This document shows positions 1 to 5,083 of a stretch of 5,083 nucleotides of DNA, piece by piece. Origin of the DNA: Desulfobacula sp. GTDB lineage: Bacteria > Desulfobacterota > Desulfobacteria > Desulfobacterales > Desulfobacteraceae. How positions within the stretch are numbered: the first letter of the stretch is position 1; each line of letters begins with the position of its first letter. The notes beneath the pieces are model-generated. The model had not been told where the DNA came from. It did not search any database and saw only the letters and a program-made list of their open reading frames with translations. A program made the translations under genes and the position numbers. Location: the NCBI GenBank assembly GCA_027858355.1, contig JAQICW010000445.1:1-5083 (forward strand), given 5' to 3'.

Positions 1-2
1 TA

Positions 3-161
3 CTGGAACTGTTTTCAAGCCGGAATATTGATGCCAATATTATTGGAAACGTAACCCAGAATGACCGAGTCATTCTGGAACAAAAAGGAATTTCAAAAGT
101 CTTGTTTGATTTTAAAACCGATGAAATCACCGGTATCCGGTATAAAGGCCGGATTGAATGA
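3..161 (+). CDS. C-terminal end of a probable AIR-synthase/HypE-like protein (partial, 5' end outside window)
   Basis: An open frame runs from the left edge to TGA at 159-161 and gives 52 residues with no start inside the window. The other two forward frames hit stops within the first 60 bases. The peptide contains an 'ANIIGNVT' stretch (residues 11-18 of the fragment), then 'DRVILEQKG', then a beta-rich tail. This resembles the closing part of the C-terminal ATP-binding-fold domain of PurM/HypE/ThiL-like proteins, where an 'IG.V' strand is followed by a 'V.L...G' strand. The resemblance is by pattern only and the fragment is short, so the family call is tentative. That it is the end of a real gene is more secure, because the codon use is ordinary and a plausible spacer follows. 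Its link to the methyltransferase genes is unknown. Confidence 0.5.
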   Translation: MELFSSRNIDANIIGNVTQNDRVILEQKGISKVLFDFKTDEITGIRYKGRIE

Positions 162-188
162 GGAAAAAGTCACATCAGGAGAGGACTC

Positions 189-257
189 GTGGCTCACTTA
201 AAAGAAGTTATCTCAAAGCCCTGTCTGATGGATATTTGCAGGAGGTTAAGCGTATAG
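189..257 (+). CDS. Possible 22-codon leader or remnant reading frame (GTG start)
   Basis: A GTG at 189 opens 22 sense codons ending in TAG at 255-257. AGGAG at 177-181 lies 7 bases upstream of the GTG, which is good Shine-Dalgarno spacing. The peptide begins VAHLKEVISKP and later contains CLMDICRR. The left arm of the 20-bp inverted repeat lies inside the frame and the loop carries the stop, so translation would run through the hairpin. This arrangement could couple ribosome passage to hairpin folding. It could equally be the front of a gene interrupted by a palindromic element, or chance. I recognise no family. There is no run of identical codons of the kind seen in amino-acid attenuator leaders. 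Confidence 0.25.
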   Translation: MAHLKEVISKPCLMDICRRLSV

Positions 258-287
258 CATCGAACAAAAATATCCATCAGACAGGGC
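218..287. repeat. Perfect 20-bp inverted repeat with 30-base loop
   Basis: Bases 218-237 are the exact reverse complement of 268-287, each arm starting or ending in GCCCTGTC/GACAGGGC. The 30 bases between them (238-267) are unpaired. The outer bases can extend the stem only after a three-base bulge (AAGCC on the left against GGCTT at 288-292). No T-run follows the right arm, so it is not a standard intrinsic terminator for the gene ending at 161. It could be an RNA hairpin in the leader of the aldehyde dehydrogenase gene, a dyad operator, or a small palindromic (REP/MITE-like) element. A TCAAA at 213-217 recurs at 292-296, four bases outside the right arm, so it is not a clean target duplication. 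Confidence 0.8.
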
Positions 288-351
288 GGCTTCAAACATA
301 AGAACTGAATAATTACAGAAACTATAAATTTTTATAAAAAGAGGACTTGTC

Positions 352-1779
352 ATGTTTATTGATGGAAAATGGATAGAAGCAGAAAACGGGGCTGTATTTG
401 ATGTGTTTAATCCTGCAACAGGTGAGGTTTTAGCCCAGGTACCAGATGGGAGCAGTCAGGATGTATCCCTTGCAATTAAAGCTGCAGACCAGGCTTTTTT
501 TGCCTGGTCATCATTAACAGCCTACCAGCGGTCACAGTATTTATACACGGCATGGAAAATCATGCTGGAAAAAAAAGAAGACCTTGCCAGGATCATGACC
601 ATGGAACAGGGCAAACCCCTTGTTGCTGCCCGCAACGAAGTTCAATATGGTGCTGATTTCTTATTGTGGTTTGCTGAAGAAGCCAAAAGGGTTTATGGAC
701 AGACCATTCCGTCTGCAAGACCGGATCAGCGGTTTATAGTTTTAAAACAGCCTCTTGGCGTAGTGGGTGCCATTACACCGTGGAATTATCCTGTTTCAAT
801 GATAACAAGAAAACTGGCCCCTGCCCTTGCTGCCGGATGTACAGTGGTGTTGAAACCGGCCGAGGCAACCCCGCTTTGTGCCATGGAGATGTTTAAAATT
901 TTTGAAGAGGCAAAAATTCCTTCTGGTGTGGTCAACCTTGTCACAGCCCTTGACCCCAAACCCGTGGGAGCCGAGTTTGTTTCCAACCCCATTATCCGGA
1001 AACTGACCTTTACAGGTTCAACCAAAGTCGGCAAAATGCTGGCCAGAGAAGCGGCACAGCACATGAAACGGATTTCCCTTGAACTTGGAGGACATGCCCC
1101 GTTTATTGTTTATGATGATGCAGATCCTGTCCATGCTGCCAAAGGAGCCGTCCTTGTAAAATTCTTAAATACTGGCCAGGCCTGTATCAGCCCCAACAGA
1201 ATCTTTGTCCCCCGCCACATGGTTGATGCATTTACTGACGAATTTACAACTCGTGTCAAAGCCATGAAACCAGGCAATGGAATGGACAAAGATGTCAGAA
1301 TCGGCCCCCTTGTGGGACCAGATGCTATTTCAAAGGTTGAAAACCAGGTAAAAGATGCCCTGGAAAAAGGCGCACACCTCGTTACAGGTGGCAAAAGGCT
1401 TATGGACAGCCCCCTTGAAAAGGGTTATTTTTATGCCCCGACTATACTCACCAATGTAACTTCTGATATGCTGATCTATAGGGAAGAAACCTTTGGCCCG
1501 GTTGCGCCCATCATTGCCTATGATCCAGAGGATGACGTCATTGAAATGGCAAATGACACGGTTTACGGACTTGCTGCCTATGTATACACAAAAAGTACGT
1601 CCCGCGCCATGACAGCTTTTGAACGTTTAAAATTCGGAATCATCGGTATCAATGATATCAACCCCACTTCGGCTGCAGCACCTTTTGGCGGAATGAAAGA
1701 AAGCGGTATGGGTCGGGAAGGTGCCAAAGAGGGCATCAACGAGTACCTTGAAACAAAATTAGGGGGTTTTTCTATTTGA
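352..1779 (+). CDS. NAD(P)-dependent aldehyde dehydrogenase, succinate-semialdehyde/betaine-aldehyde dehydrogenase class
   Basis: This predicts a soluble cytoplasmic enzyme that oxidises an aldehyde to a carboxylate with NAD(P)+. The 475 residues match the usual full length. The catalytic set is complete and correctly spaced: Asn145 in 'PWNYP', the cofactor-binding 'LKPAEATP' near 168, 'FTGSTKVG' at 220-227, the general base Glu244 in 'LELGG', the nucleophile Cys278 in 'GQACISPNR', and 'EETFGPV' with Glu379. The N-terminus (FIDGKWI... FNPATGEVLAQVP) and the C-terminus ending in EYLETK are most like GabD-type enzymes. The second active-site cysteine found in some succinate-semialdehyde dehydrogenases is an isoleucine here, so the substrate is open. 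GAGG at 341-344 sits 7 bases before ATG 352. It lies 170 bases before the methyltransferase genes, so a shared transcript is possible but not shown. Candidate substrates by context include an aromatic aldehyde such as vanillin or betaine aldehyde; this is inference. Confidence 0.9.
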   Translation: MFIDGKWIEAENGAVFDVFNPATGEVLAQVPDGSSQDVSLAIKAADQAFFAWSSLTAYQRSQYLYTAWKIMLEKKEDLARIMTMEQGKPLVAARNEVQYGADFLLWFAEEAKRVYGQTIPSARPDQRFIVLKQPLGVVGAITPWNYPVSMITRKLAPALAAGCTVVLKPAEATPLCAMEMFKIFEEAKIPSGVVNLVTALDPKPVGAEFVSNPIIRKLTFTGSTKVGKMLAREAAQHMKRISLELGGHAPFIVYDDADPVHAAKGAVLVKFLNTGQACISPNRIFVPRHMVDAFTDEFTTRVKAMKPGNGMDKDVRIGPLVGPDAISKVENQVKDALEKGAHLVTGGKRLMDSPLEKGYFYAPTILTNVTSDMLIYREETFGPVAPIIAYDPEDDVIEMANDTVYGLAAYVYTKSTSRAMTAFERLKFGIIGINDINPTSAAAPFGGMKESGMGREGAKEGINEYLETKLGGFSI

Positions 1780-1802
1780 CCATCCAATTGATTCTTTAAA
1801 AT

Positions 1803-1835
1803 AAAAATCATCCTTTTTTAAGTCAAAAATCATCC
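1803..1835. repeat. Tandem direct repeat AAAAATCATCC, 22-bp period
   Basis: The 11-mer AAAAATCATCC occurs at 1803-1813 and again at 1825-1835, so the copies start 22 bases apart, about two helical turns. An inverted 8-base version (ATGATTTT) is at 1886-1893. The copies lie just upstream of the promoter candidate at 1845-1874 and within the only sizeable spacer before the methyltransferase genes. Same-face spacing fits a regulator binding site, but the motif is AT-rich in an AT-rich spacer, so chance cannot be excluded. Confidence 0.35.
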
Positions 1836-1844
1836 CAGAGACGA

Positions 1845-1874
1845 TTTACACTATTTGCAATCTTTTGCTATGGT
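1845..1874 (+). promoter_or_regulatory. Weak sigma-70-like promoter candidate for the methyltransferase genes
   Basis: TTTACA at 1845-1850 (5 of 6 to TTGACA) and TATGGT at 1869-1874 (4 of 6 to TATAAT) are 18 bases apart. It would place a start point near 1880, about 70 bases before the ATG at 1950. The -10 match is poor. Support comes mainly from position, in the largest gap between genes of different type. No convincing sigma-54 element (TGGCAC-N5-TTGC) was found in the spacer. Confidence 0.25.
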
Positions 1875-1949
1875 CCTTAACATCCATGATTTTCATTAAT
1901 TTGGAGAAATGGCAAGGCCCTAAACATATGACTCAATCCAGGAGGAAAG

Positions 1950-2897
1950 ATGTTTCAATTTCAAAAAGAACAAAAAGTATGTAGTTTTGGTGGAGTAACC
2001 TTTGGCGGACAGCCAGGAGACTATCCGACCGTTGTCTGTAACTCAATATTTCAAAAAGGCGATAAAATCTTTCCCGGGAAGCGCAAAGACGGCTTTGATG
2101 AAAAAATGGCTGCAGGCCTGTTAAAAACCCAGGACAGGCTTACCGAAGAGACAGGGATACCTGGAATGGCGGATATCGTTGCCAACACAGGTAAGGAATT
2201 CAAGACATTTATAGATTTTGTGGTGGCAAACACTGATATGCCATTCTGCATTGACGCCTGGACCTTAAAGCCCAAACTTGAAGCAGCAGCCTATTGTGCG
2301 GAAAAAGGCCTTCTTGACCGCATGTTCTATAACAGCATTACTGTATGGGAGCAGGACCTTGACACGGAAATCAGTGAAATGGTCAAGATCGGTGTAAAAA
2401 ATGTTCTCCTGGTGGCCTTTGACCAGGACGATCAGATGCCCACTGGCAGAATCTCAGGGACCCAGAAACTGTTGGATGCCATTGAAAAAAACGGGGCCCA
2501 GTTTGAAAATGTTTTTGTTGATACTTCTGTTATGAACGGCCCTGCCACTGCCCTTTGCGGCCTTGCAAACAAATTGATTAAAGAAAAATGGGGCCTGCCC
2601 ACAGGATCTGCTCCCTCCAACGGGTCTTATATGTGGAAGGAAGCCCGTGAAAAATGGGGTTTTAAAGGCTGGGCAGCTGCAGATGCAGCCCTTGAATCCC
2701 TGGCTGCGTTCATGAACCATGATATGATTTTTTCCGGTCCCATGGTGGGGGCATCCAGAATCATGCCGGCCATTGCAATGGCAAATGCCTTCCAGGCCAC
2801 AGCAGTTTACAGCGAAACAGGACGTCTGCCCAAAGATCCAAATCATCCCCTTTTTAAATTGTTTCCTGATTTTGTGGAGAACATTAAAAATATTTAA
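1950..2897 (+). CDS. MtrH-family corrinoid:pterin methyltransferase (probable MT II, methyl transfer to tetrahydrofolate)
   Basis: The 315-residue protein belongs to the family of subunit H of tetrahydromethanopterin S-methyltransferase, and has about the usual length. Evidence is the N-terminal 'GGVTFGGQPGDYPTV' block (residues 14-28) preceded by a short F-x-F-x-K-E-Q lead, the 'FDQDD' stretch in mid-protein, and the 'WGLPTGSAPSN' block at 214-224 that matches the family's 'FGLPVGGG' region. The fold is a cytoplasmic TIM barrel with no signal peptide or membrane segment. In bacteria, stand-alone relatives (glycine-betaine MtgA, and MtvA/OdmA-type enzymes as I recall them) transfer the methyl group from methyl-Co(III) of a corrinoid protein to tetrahydrofolate. 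The corrinoid carrier encoded downstream supports that role. GGAGG at 1941-1945 gives a strong, slightly short-spaced ribosome site for ATG 1950. Acting as the substrate-demethylating enzyme is less likely but not excluded. Confidence 0.85.
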   Translation: MFQFQKEQKVCSFGGVTFGGQPGDYPTVVCNSIFQKGDKIFPGKRKDGFDEKMAAGLLKTQDRLTEETGIPGMADIVANTGKEFKTFIDFVVANTDMPFCIDAWTLKPKLEAAAYCAEKGLLDRMFYNSITVWEQDLDTEISEMVKIGVKNVLLVAFDQDDQMPTGRISGTQKLLDAIEKNGAQFENVFVDTSVMNGPATALCGLANKLIKEKWGLPTGSAPSNGSYMWKEAREKWGFKGWAAADAALESLAAFMNHDMIFSGPMVGASRIMPAIAMANAFQATAVYSETGRLPKDPNHPLFKLFPDFVENIKNI

Positions 2898-2947
2898 TCA
2901 TCGACTAAATAAATAGAAAAATAAATTTAATATATAACAGAATAATT

Positions 2948-2954
2948 GAGAGGA
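2948..2954 (+). promoter_or_regulatory. Ribosome binding site deciding the ATG 2961 start
   Basis: GAGAGGA at 2948-2954 stands 6 bases before ATG 2961. A longer in-frame start, TTG at 2946, would overlap this site and have no Shine-Dalgarno of its own. The protein from 2961 (MSELTGKQRV...) begins where UroD-family methyltransferases usually begin. Confidence 0.75.
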
Positions 2955-2960
2955 AAATCT

Positions 2961-4010
2961 ATGTCAGAACTTACCGGAAAACAAAGAGTCCAAAAGCTAT
3001 TCAAACGTGAACCCGTGGACACCATGCCTTGTTTCAGCGGCCAGGGTGCAGTAGTAATCCAGGCCATTGAAAAAATGGGAACCCAGTTTGCCAAAATCCA
3101 TACAGACGCAAATCTGATGGCACAATCTGCCATCACCTCTGCCCGGCTTTTCAATATGGATGGCATTGTTATCCCCTACGACATGGCCACTGTTGCAGAA
3201 GCCATGGGCCGGGGTATTTCGCTTTATGAAAATGCCGACGGCATTATCTATCCCACTGTTCCAAACAAATGGAAAACCCTGGATGAGATTGACATACCTG
3301 AAGATTATATGAGCCGTGGACGACTTCCCATGGTGGATGAAGCATTTAAAATCATAAAAGAACAGGCACCGGATCTTGCTGTGGGCGCATGGGTGTTGGG
3401 ACCTTTTACCCTTGCAGGACAGATCATGGAACTGGATATTCTCCTGAAAGGGCTTAAAAAGAATAAAGATCAGACAGCAGCATTCCTTGAACAGGTCACC
3501 CAGGTGACCATTGATATGTGCAGGCATTATCAGGAACTGGGTGTGGATTTTATTTCCGTCAGGGAGATGGGTTCCGGAACAGATCTTTTGTCCCCCCGCA
3601 TGTGGAAAACTCTGATCGGACCTAACTTAACAAAAGTGTTTGATTCCATCACTGATACCCCGTCTGTAAACCATATTTGCGGTTCAACGGACATGATTAT
3701 TGAAATGATGCATGAATGCGGTGCAACGGCATTGTCTGTGGACCAGAAAAACAATGTGGTTGAAACCCGCAAAAAACTTGGTAACGATGTTCTTTTATTC
3801 GGCAACTTTGATCCCTATAACACCCTGACCCAGCTTGAGGATATGACCCAGGTGGAAGCAATCATAAAAAAATGCATTGATGACGGCCAGGATGCTGTAT
3901 GGCCGGGATGTGATATCTGGCCTGACATCAGACTTGAAAACATGGAAACCTATGTCAAGACCGTCAGGGAATATGGCAAAAAACCTTCACCCGCTGTGGG
4001 AAGAATCTAA
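2961..4010 (+). CDS. UroD-fold zinc-dependent corrinoid methyltransferase (MtaA/MtbA/MtvB type; probable MT I)
   Basis: The 349 residues have the length and layout of uroporphyrinogen-decarboxylase-family methyltransferases. The N-terminus 'KQRVQKLFKREPVDTMPCF' is the family signature, where true UroD enzymes would carry their decarboxylase motifs. A zinc site is visible: His238 and Cys240 in 'NHICGS' and Cys317 in 'WPGCDIWP', giving H-x-C-x76-C, the ligand spacing known for MtaA and MtbA. In this family zinc activates a thiol or other methyl acceptor, or, in the demethylating members, helps bind the donor. Members include methylcobamide:CoM transferases, the dimethylsulfide enzyme MtsA and the methoxyaromatic O-demethylases MtvB/MtoB. 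With an MtrH-like enzyme next door to serve as MT II, this one is the more likely MT I. It lies 63 bases after that gene and 15 before the corrinoid gene. The substrate is not readable from sequence. The start is ATG 2961, not the upstream in-frame TTG at 2946. Confidence 0.87.
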   Translation: MSELTGKQRVQKLFKREPVDTMPCFSGQGAVVIQAIEKMGTQFAKIHTDANLMAQSAITSARLFNMDGIVIPYDMATVAEAMGRGISLYENADGIIYPTVPNKWKTLDEIDIPEDYMSRGRLPMVDEAFKIIKEQAPDLAVGAWVLGPFTLAGQIMELDILLKGLKKNKDQTAAFLEQVTQVTIDMCRHYQELGVDFISVREMGSGTDLLSPRMWKTLIGPNLTKVFDSITDTPSVNHICGSTDMIIEMMHECGATALSVDQKNNVVETRKKLGNDVLLFGNFDPYNTLTQLEDMTQVEAIIKKCIDDGQDAVWPGCDIWPDIRLENMETYVKTVREYGKKPSPAVGRI

Positions 4011-4025
4011 AAAAGGAGAAAAAAA

Positions 4026-4670
4026 ATGTCTACACATGAAGAAATTCTGGCAAAATTAATAGAAGCCGTAGTGGAGTATGAAGAAGATGATTGTGCCGAA
4101 GCTGCACAGGAAGCTCTTGATGCAGGTATGGATCCCATGGTAGCTGTCCTGGATGGTCTGGCTGCAGGAATGGAAAGAGTGGGTGTGCTTTTTGATACCA
4201 ATGAATATTTTGTGCCGGAAGTATTAATGTGCGCAGATGCACTTTATAAAGGCCTGGATATCCTGCGCCCCCATATTACTCTTGATGCTGATATCCCCAA
4301 GGCATCTGTTGTCATTGGATCAATCCAGGGTGATGTTCATGATATCGGCAAAAACCTTGTCAAGATGATGTTTGATGTGGCTGGATGGGATGTTTATGAT
4401 CTTGGCCGGGATGTGCCCCTGGAAACCTTTGTTGAAAAACAGCTGGATGTAAAATCAGATGTTCTTGCCATGTCTGCCATGATGACCACCACCATGATGG
4501 GGATGAAAAAAGTTATTGCCATGGTCAAAGAAAAAAATCCCGACTGCCTGATTATGCTGGGTGGCGCCCCTGTAACCCGTGACGTTGCCAACCTTTTTGG
4601 TGCGGACGGCTATGCTGAGTCTGCCGGGAATGCAGTATCCGAAGGAATTAAAATGATCGGAAGATTGTGA
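4026..4670 (+). CDS. Methyltransferase cognate corrinoid protein (methyl carrier)
   Basis: The 214-residue cytoplasmic protein carries the cobamide that shuttles the methyl group between the two methyltransferases. It has the two-domain plan of MtaC/MtbC/MttC/MtvC. An acidic helical cap domain spans about residues 1-90 and includes the typical 'NEYFVPEVLMCADAL' helix. A Rossmann-like B12 domain follows, with the base-off signature D103-x-H105-x-x-G108 in 'GDVHDIGKNLV', where His105 is the expected lower cobalt ligand. The companion Ser150 in 'MSAMMTTT' and 'LGGAPVT' with Gly179-Gly180 near the nucleotide tail are also present. All expected motifs are intact. GGAG at 4015-4018 lies 7 bases before ATG 4026, only 15 bases after the previous stop, so translation is probably linked. 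Homology alone does not tell which substrate system it serves. Confidence 0.95.
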   Translation: MSTHEEILAKLIEAVVEYEEDDCAEAAQEALDAGMDPMVAVLDGLAAGMERVGVLFDTNEYFVPEVLMCADALYKGLDILRPHITLDADIPKASVVIGSIQGDVHDIGKNLVKMMFDVAGWDVYDLGRDVPLETFVEKQLDVKSDVLAMSAMMTTTMMGMKKVIAMVKEKNPDCLIMLGGAPVTRDVANLFGADGYAESAGNAVSEGIKMIGRL

Positions 4671-4701
4671 GAATACCAGAAAGGTGAGATCAAGTAATTA
4701 T

Positions 4702-4706
4702 AGGAG
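4702..4706 (+). promoter_or_regulatory. Ribosome binding site for the corrinoid activator
   Basis: AGGAG at 4702-4706 is 10 bases before ATG 4717, a somewhat long spacing. It supports this ATG as the start, and no other in-frame start between the previous stop at 4670 and 4717 has a comparable site. The 46-base gap contains no terminator-like hairpin, so the gene is probably co-transcribed with the corrinoid gene. Confidence 0.6.
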
Positions 4707-4716
4707 CTAAAAATAA

Positions 4717-5083
4717 ATGGCACAAGAATATGTAAATGTGATATTTCAGCCCTCTGGCCGGCGCGGTGAAGTTCCAAAAGGGTGCAACATCATAGAAGCC
4801 TCAAGACTAATAGGTGTGGATATAGAAGCTCTTTGCGGCGAAACAAAAGTTTGTGGAAAATGTATTGTCCGTATTGAAGAAGGCCATTTTGAAAAATATA
4901 ATATCCAGTCTTCAATAGATCATGTCACGCCCTGGCAGGATGAACTTGAATCAAAATTCATTAACCCTGAAAACCGGGCAAAAGGATTCAGGCTTGGATG
5001 TGTGGCCAATATAGAGGATGACATACTGGTATTTGTGCCAGAAGAATCCCGTGCCGGCAAACAGGTGGTTTCCAAGGCTGCCA
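4717..5083 (+). CDS. Reductive activator of corrinoid proteins (RACo-like), N-terminal ferredoxin domain; partial, 3' end outside window
   Basis: Only the first 122 codons are in the window and the frame is open to the right edge. The fragment is a plant-type [2Fe-2S] ferredoxin domain with Cys40, Cys46, Cys49 (C-x5-C-x2-C, 'LCGETKVCGKC') and Cys95 in 'FRLGCVA'. In RACo and the acetogen O-demethylase activators this domain precedes linker and middle domains and a large ASKHA-type ATPase domain (DUF4445). Together they use ATP and low-potential electrons to reduce inactive Co(II) to Co(I) on the corrinoid protein. The position directly after a corrinoid carrier supports this reading over an ordinary ferredoxin, as does sequence continuing past residue 108 as a linker. 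The usual 'CGGxGxCGKC' is 'CGETKVCGKC' here, so the glycines of the cluster loop are partly replaced but the cysteines are intact. The C-terminal domains are not visible. Confidence 0.85.
   Translation, partial: MAQEYVNVIFQPSGRRGEVPKGCNIIEASRLIGVDIEALCGETKVCGKCIVRIEEGHFEKYNIQSSIDHVTPWQDELESKFINPENRAKGFRLGCVANIEDDILVFVPEESRAGKQVVSKAA

Noticed and set aside
255..257. TAG of the small frame as a pyrrolysine codon
   Set aside because: Readthrough would add only about 17 codons before TGA and gives nothing like an MttB-type protein. None of the clear genes here contains an in-frame TAG.
311..340. Promoter for the aldehyde dehydrogenase from TATAAA-like runs at 323-328 and 333-338
   Set aside because: No acceptable -35 element stands 16-18 bases upstream of either; the matches are expected in AT-rich DNA.
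162..351. Cobalamin riboswitch in the leader
   Set aside because: I could not find a B12-box-like conserved core, and the one strong structure is a simple long hairpin.
1786..1820. Intrinsic terminator after the aldehyde dehydrogenase gene at the T-run 1814-1819
   Set aside because: The T-run is present but no GC-rich stem precedes it.
2454..2846. Minus-strand 130-codon open frame, and similar minus-strand frames across 786-4591
   Set aside because: They lie wholly inside well-supported + strand genes, have no family resemblance or ribosome sites worth noting, and look like antisense shadows.
3877..4059. Plus-strand 60-codon frame bridging the UroD-like and corrinoid genes
   Set aside because: It overlaps the end of one clear gene and the start of another in a different frame, with no recognisable product.

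Overview
The window reads as part of an anaerobic one-carbon (methyl transfer) locus. It most likely comes from a sulfate-reducing deltaproteobacterium of the Desulfobacteraceae/Desulfobacula type. That placement is inferred from moderate-GC codon use with AT-rich spacers, strong GGAG-type ribosome binding sites, and the combination of genes. No marker in the window fixes the taxon. Every recognisable gene is on the + strand.

Layout. Bases 3-161 are the last 52 codons of a gene entering from the left, probably an AIR-synthase/HypE-like protein. Bases 162-351 are a spacer holding a perfect 20-bp inverted repeat (218-237 / 268-287) and a 22-codon reading frame with its own Shine-Dalgarno sequence. 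Bases 352-1779 encode a complete aldehyde dehydrogenase of the succinate-semialdehyde/betaine-aldehyde class. Bases 1780-1949 are an AT-rich spacer with a 22-bp-period direct repeat and a weak promoter candidate. Next come four genes in series: an MtrH-family methyltransferase (1950-2897), a UroD-fold zinc methyltransferase of the MtaA/MtbA/MtvB type (2961-4010), a cobalamin-binding methyl-carrier protein (4026-4670), and the 5' part of a ferredoxin-domain reductive activator of corrinoid proteins (4717 to the window end).

How the genes work together. The last four form a complete corrinoid methyltransferase set. One methyltransferase (MT I) moves a methyl group from a substrate to Co(I) of the corrinoid protein. 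A second (MT II) moves it on to tetrahydrofolate or a related pterin. The activator re-reduces Co(II) that forms by accidental oxidation. No MttB-type methylamine/betaine methyltransferase is visible, so the UroD-like enzyme is the best MT I candidate and the MtrH-like enzyme the best MT II candidate. This is the component set of O-demethylases for methoxylated aromatics (MtvABC/Odm/Mto), but the substrate cannot be read from sequence, and methyl thiols, methylamines or betaines stay possible. The aldehyde dehydrogenase may feed or drain the same pathway, or may belong to a separate transcript; the 170-bp spacer leaves this open.

The gene families are well known. The least explained parts are the hairpin and small reading frame at 177-287, and the identity of the methyl donor.
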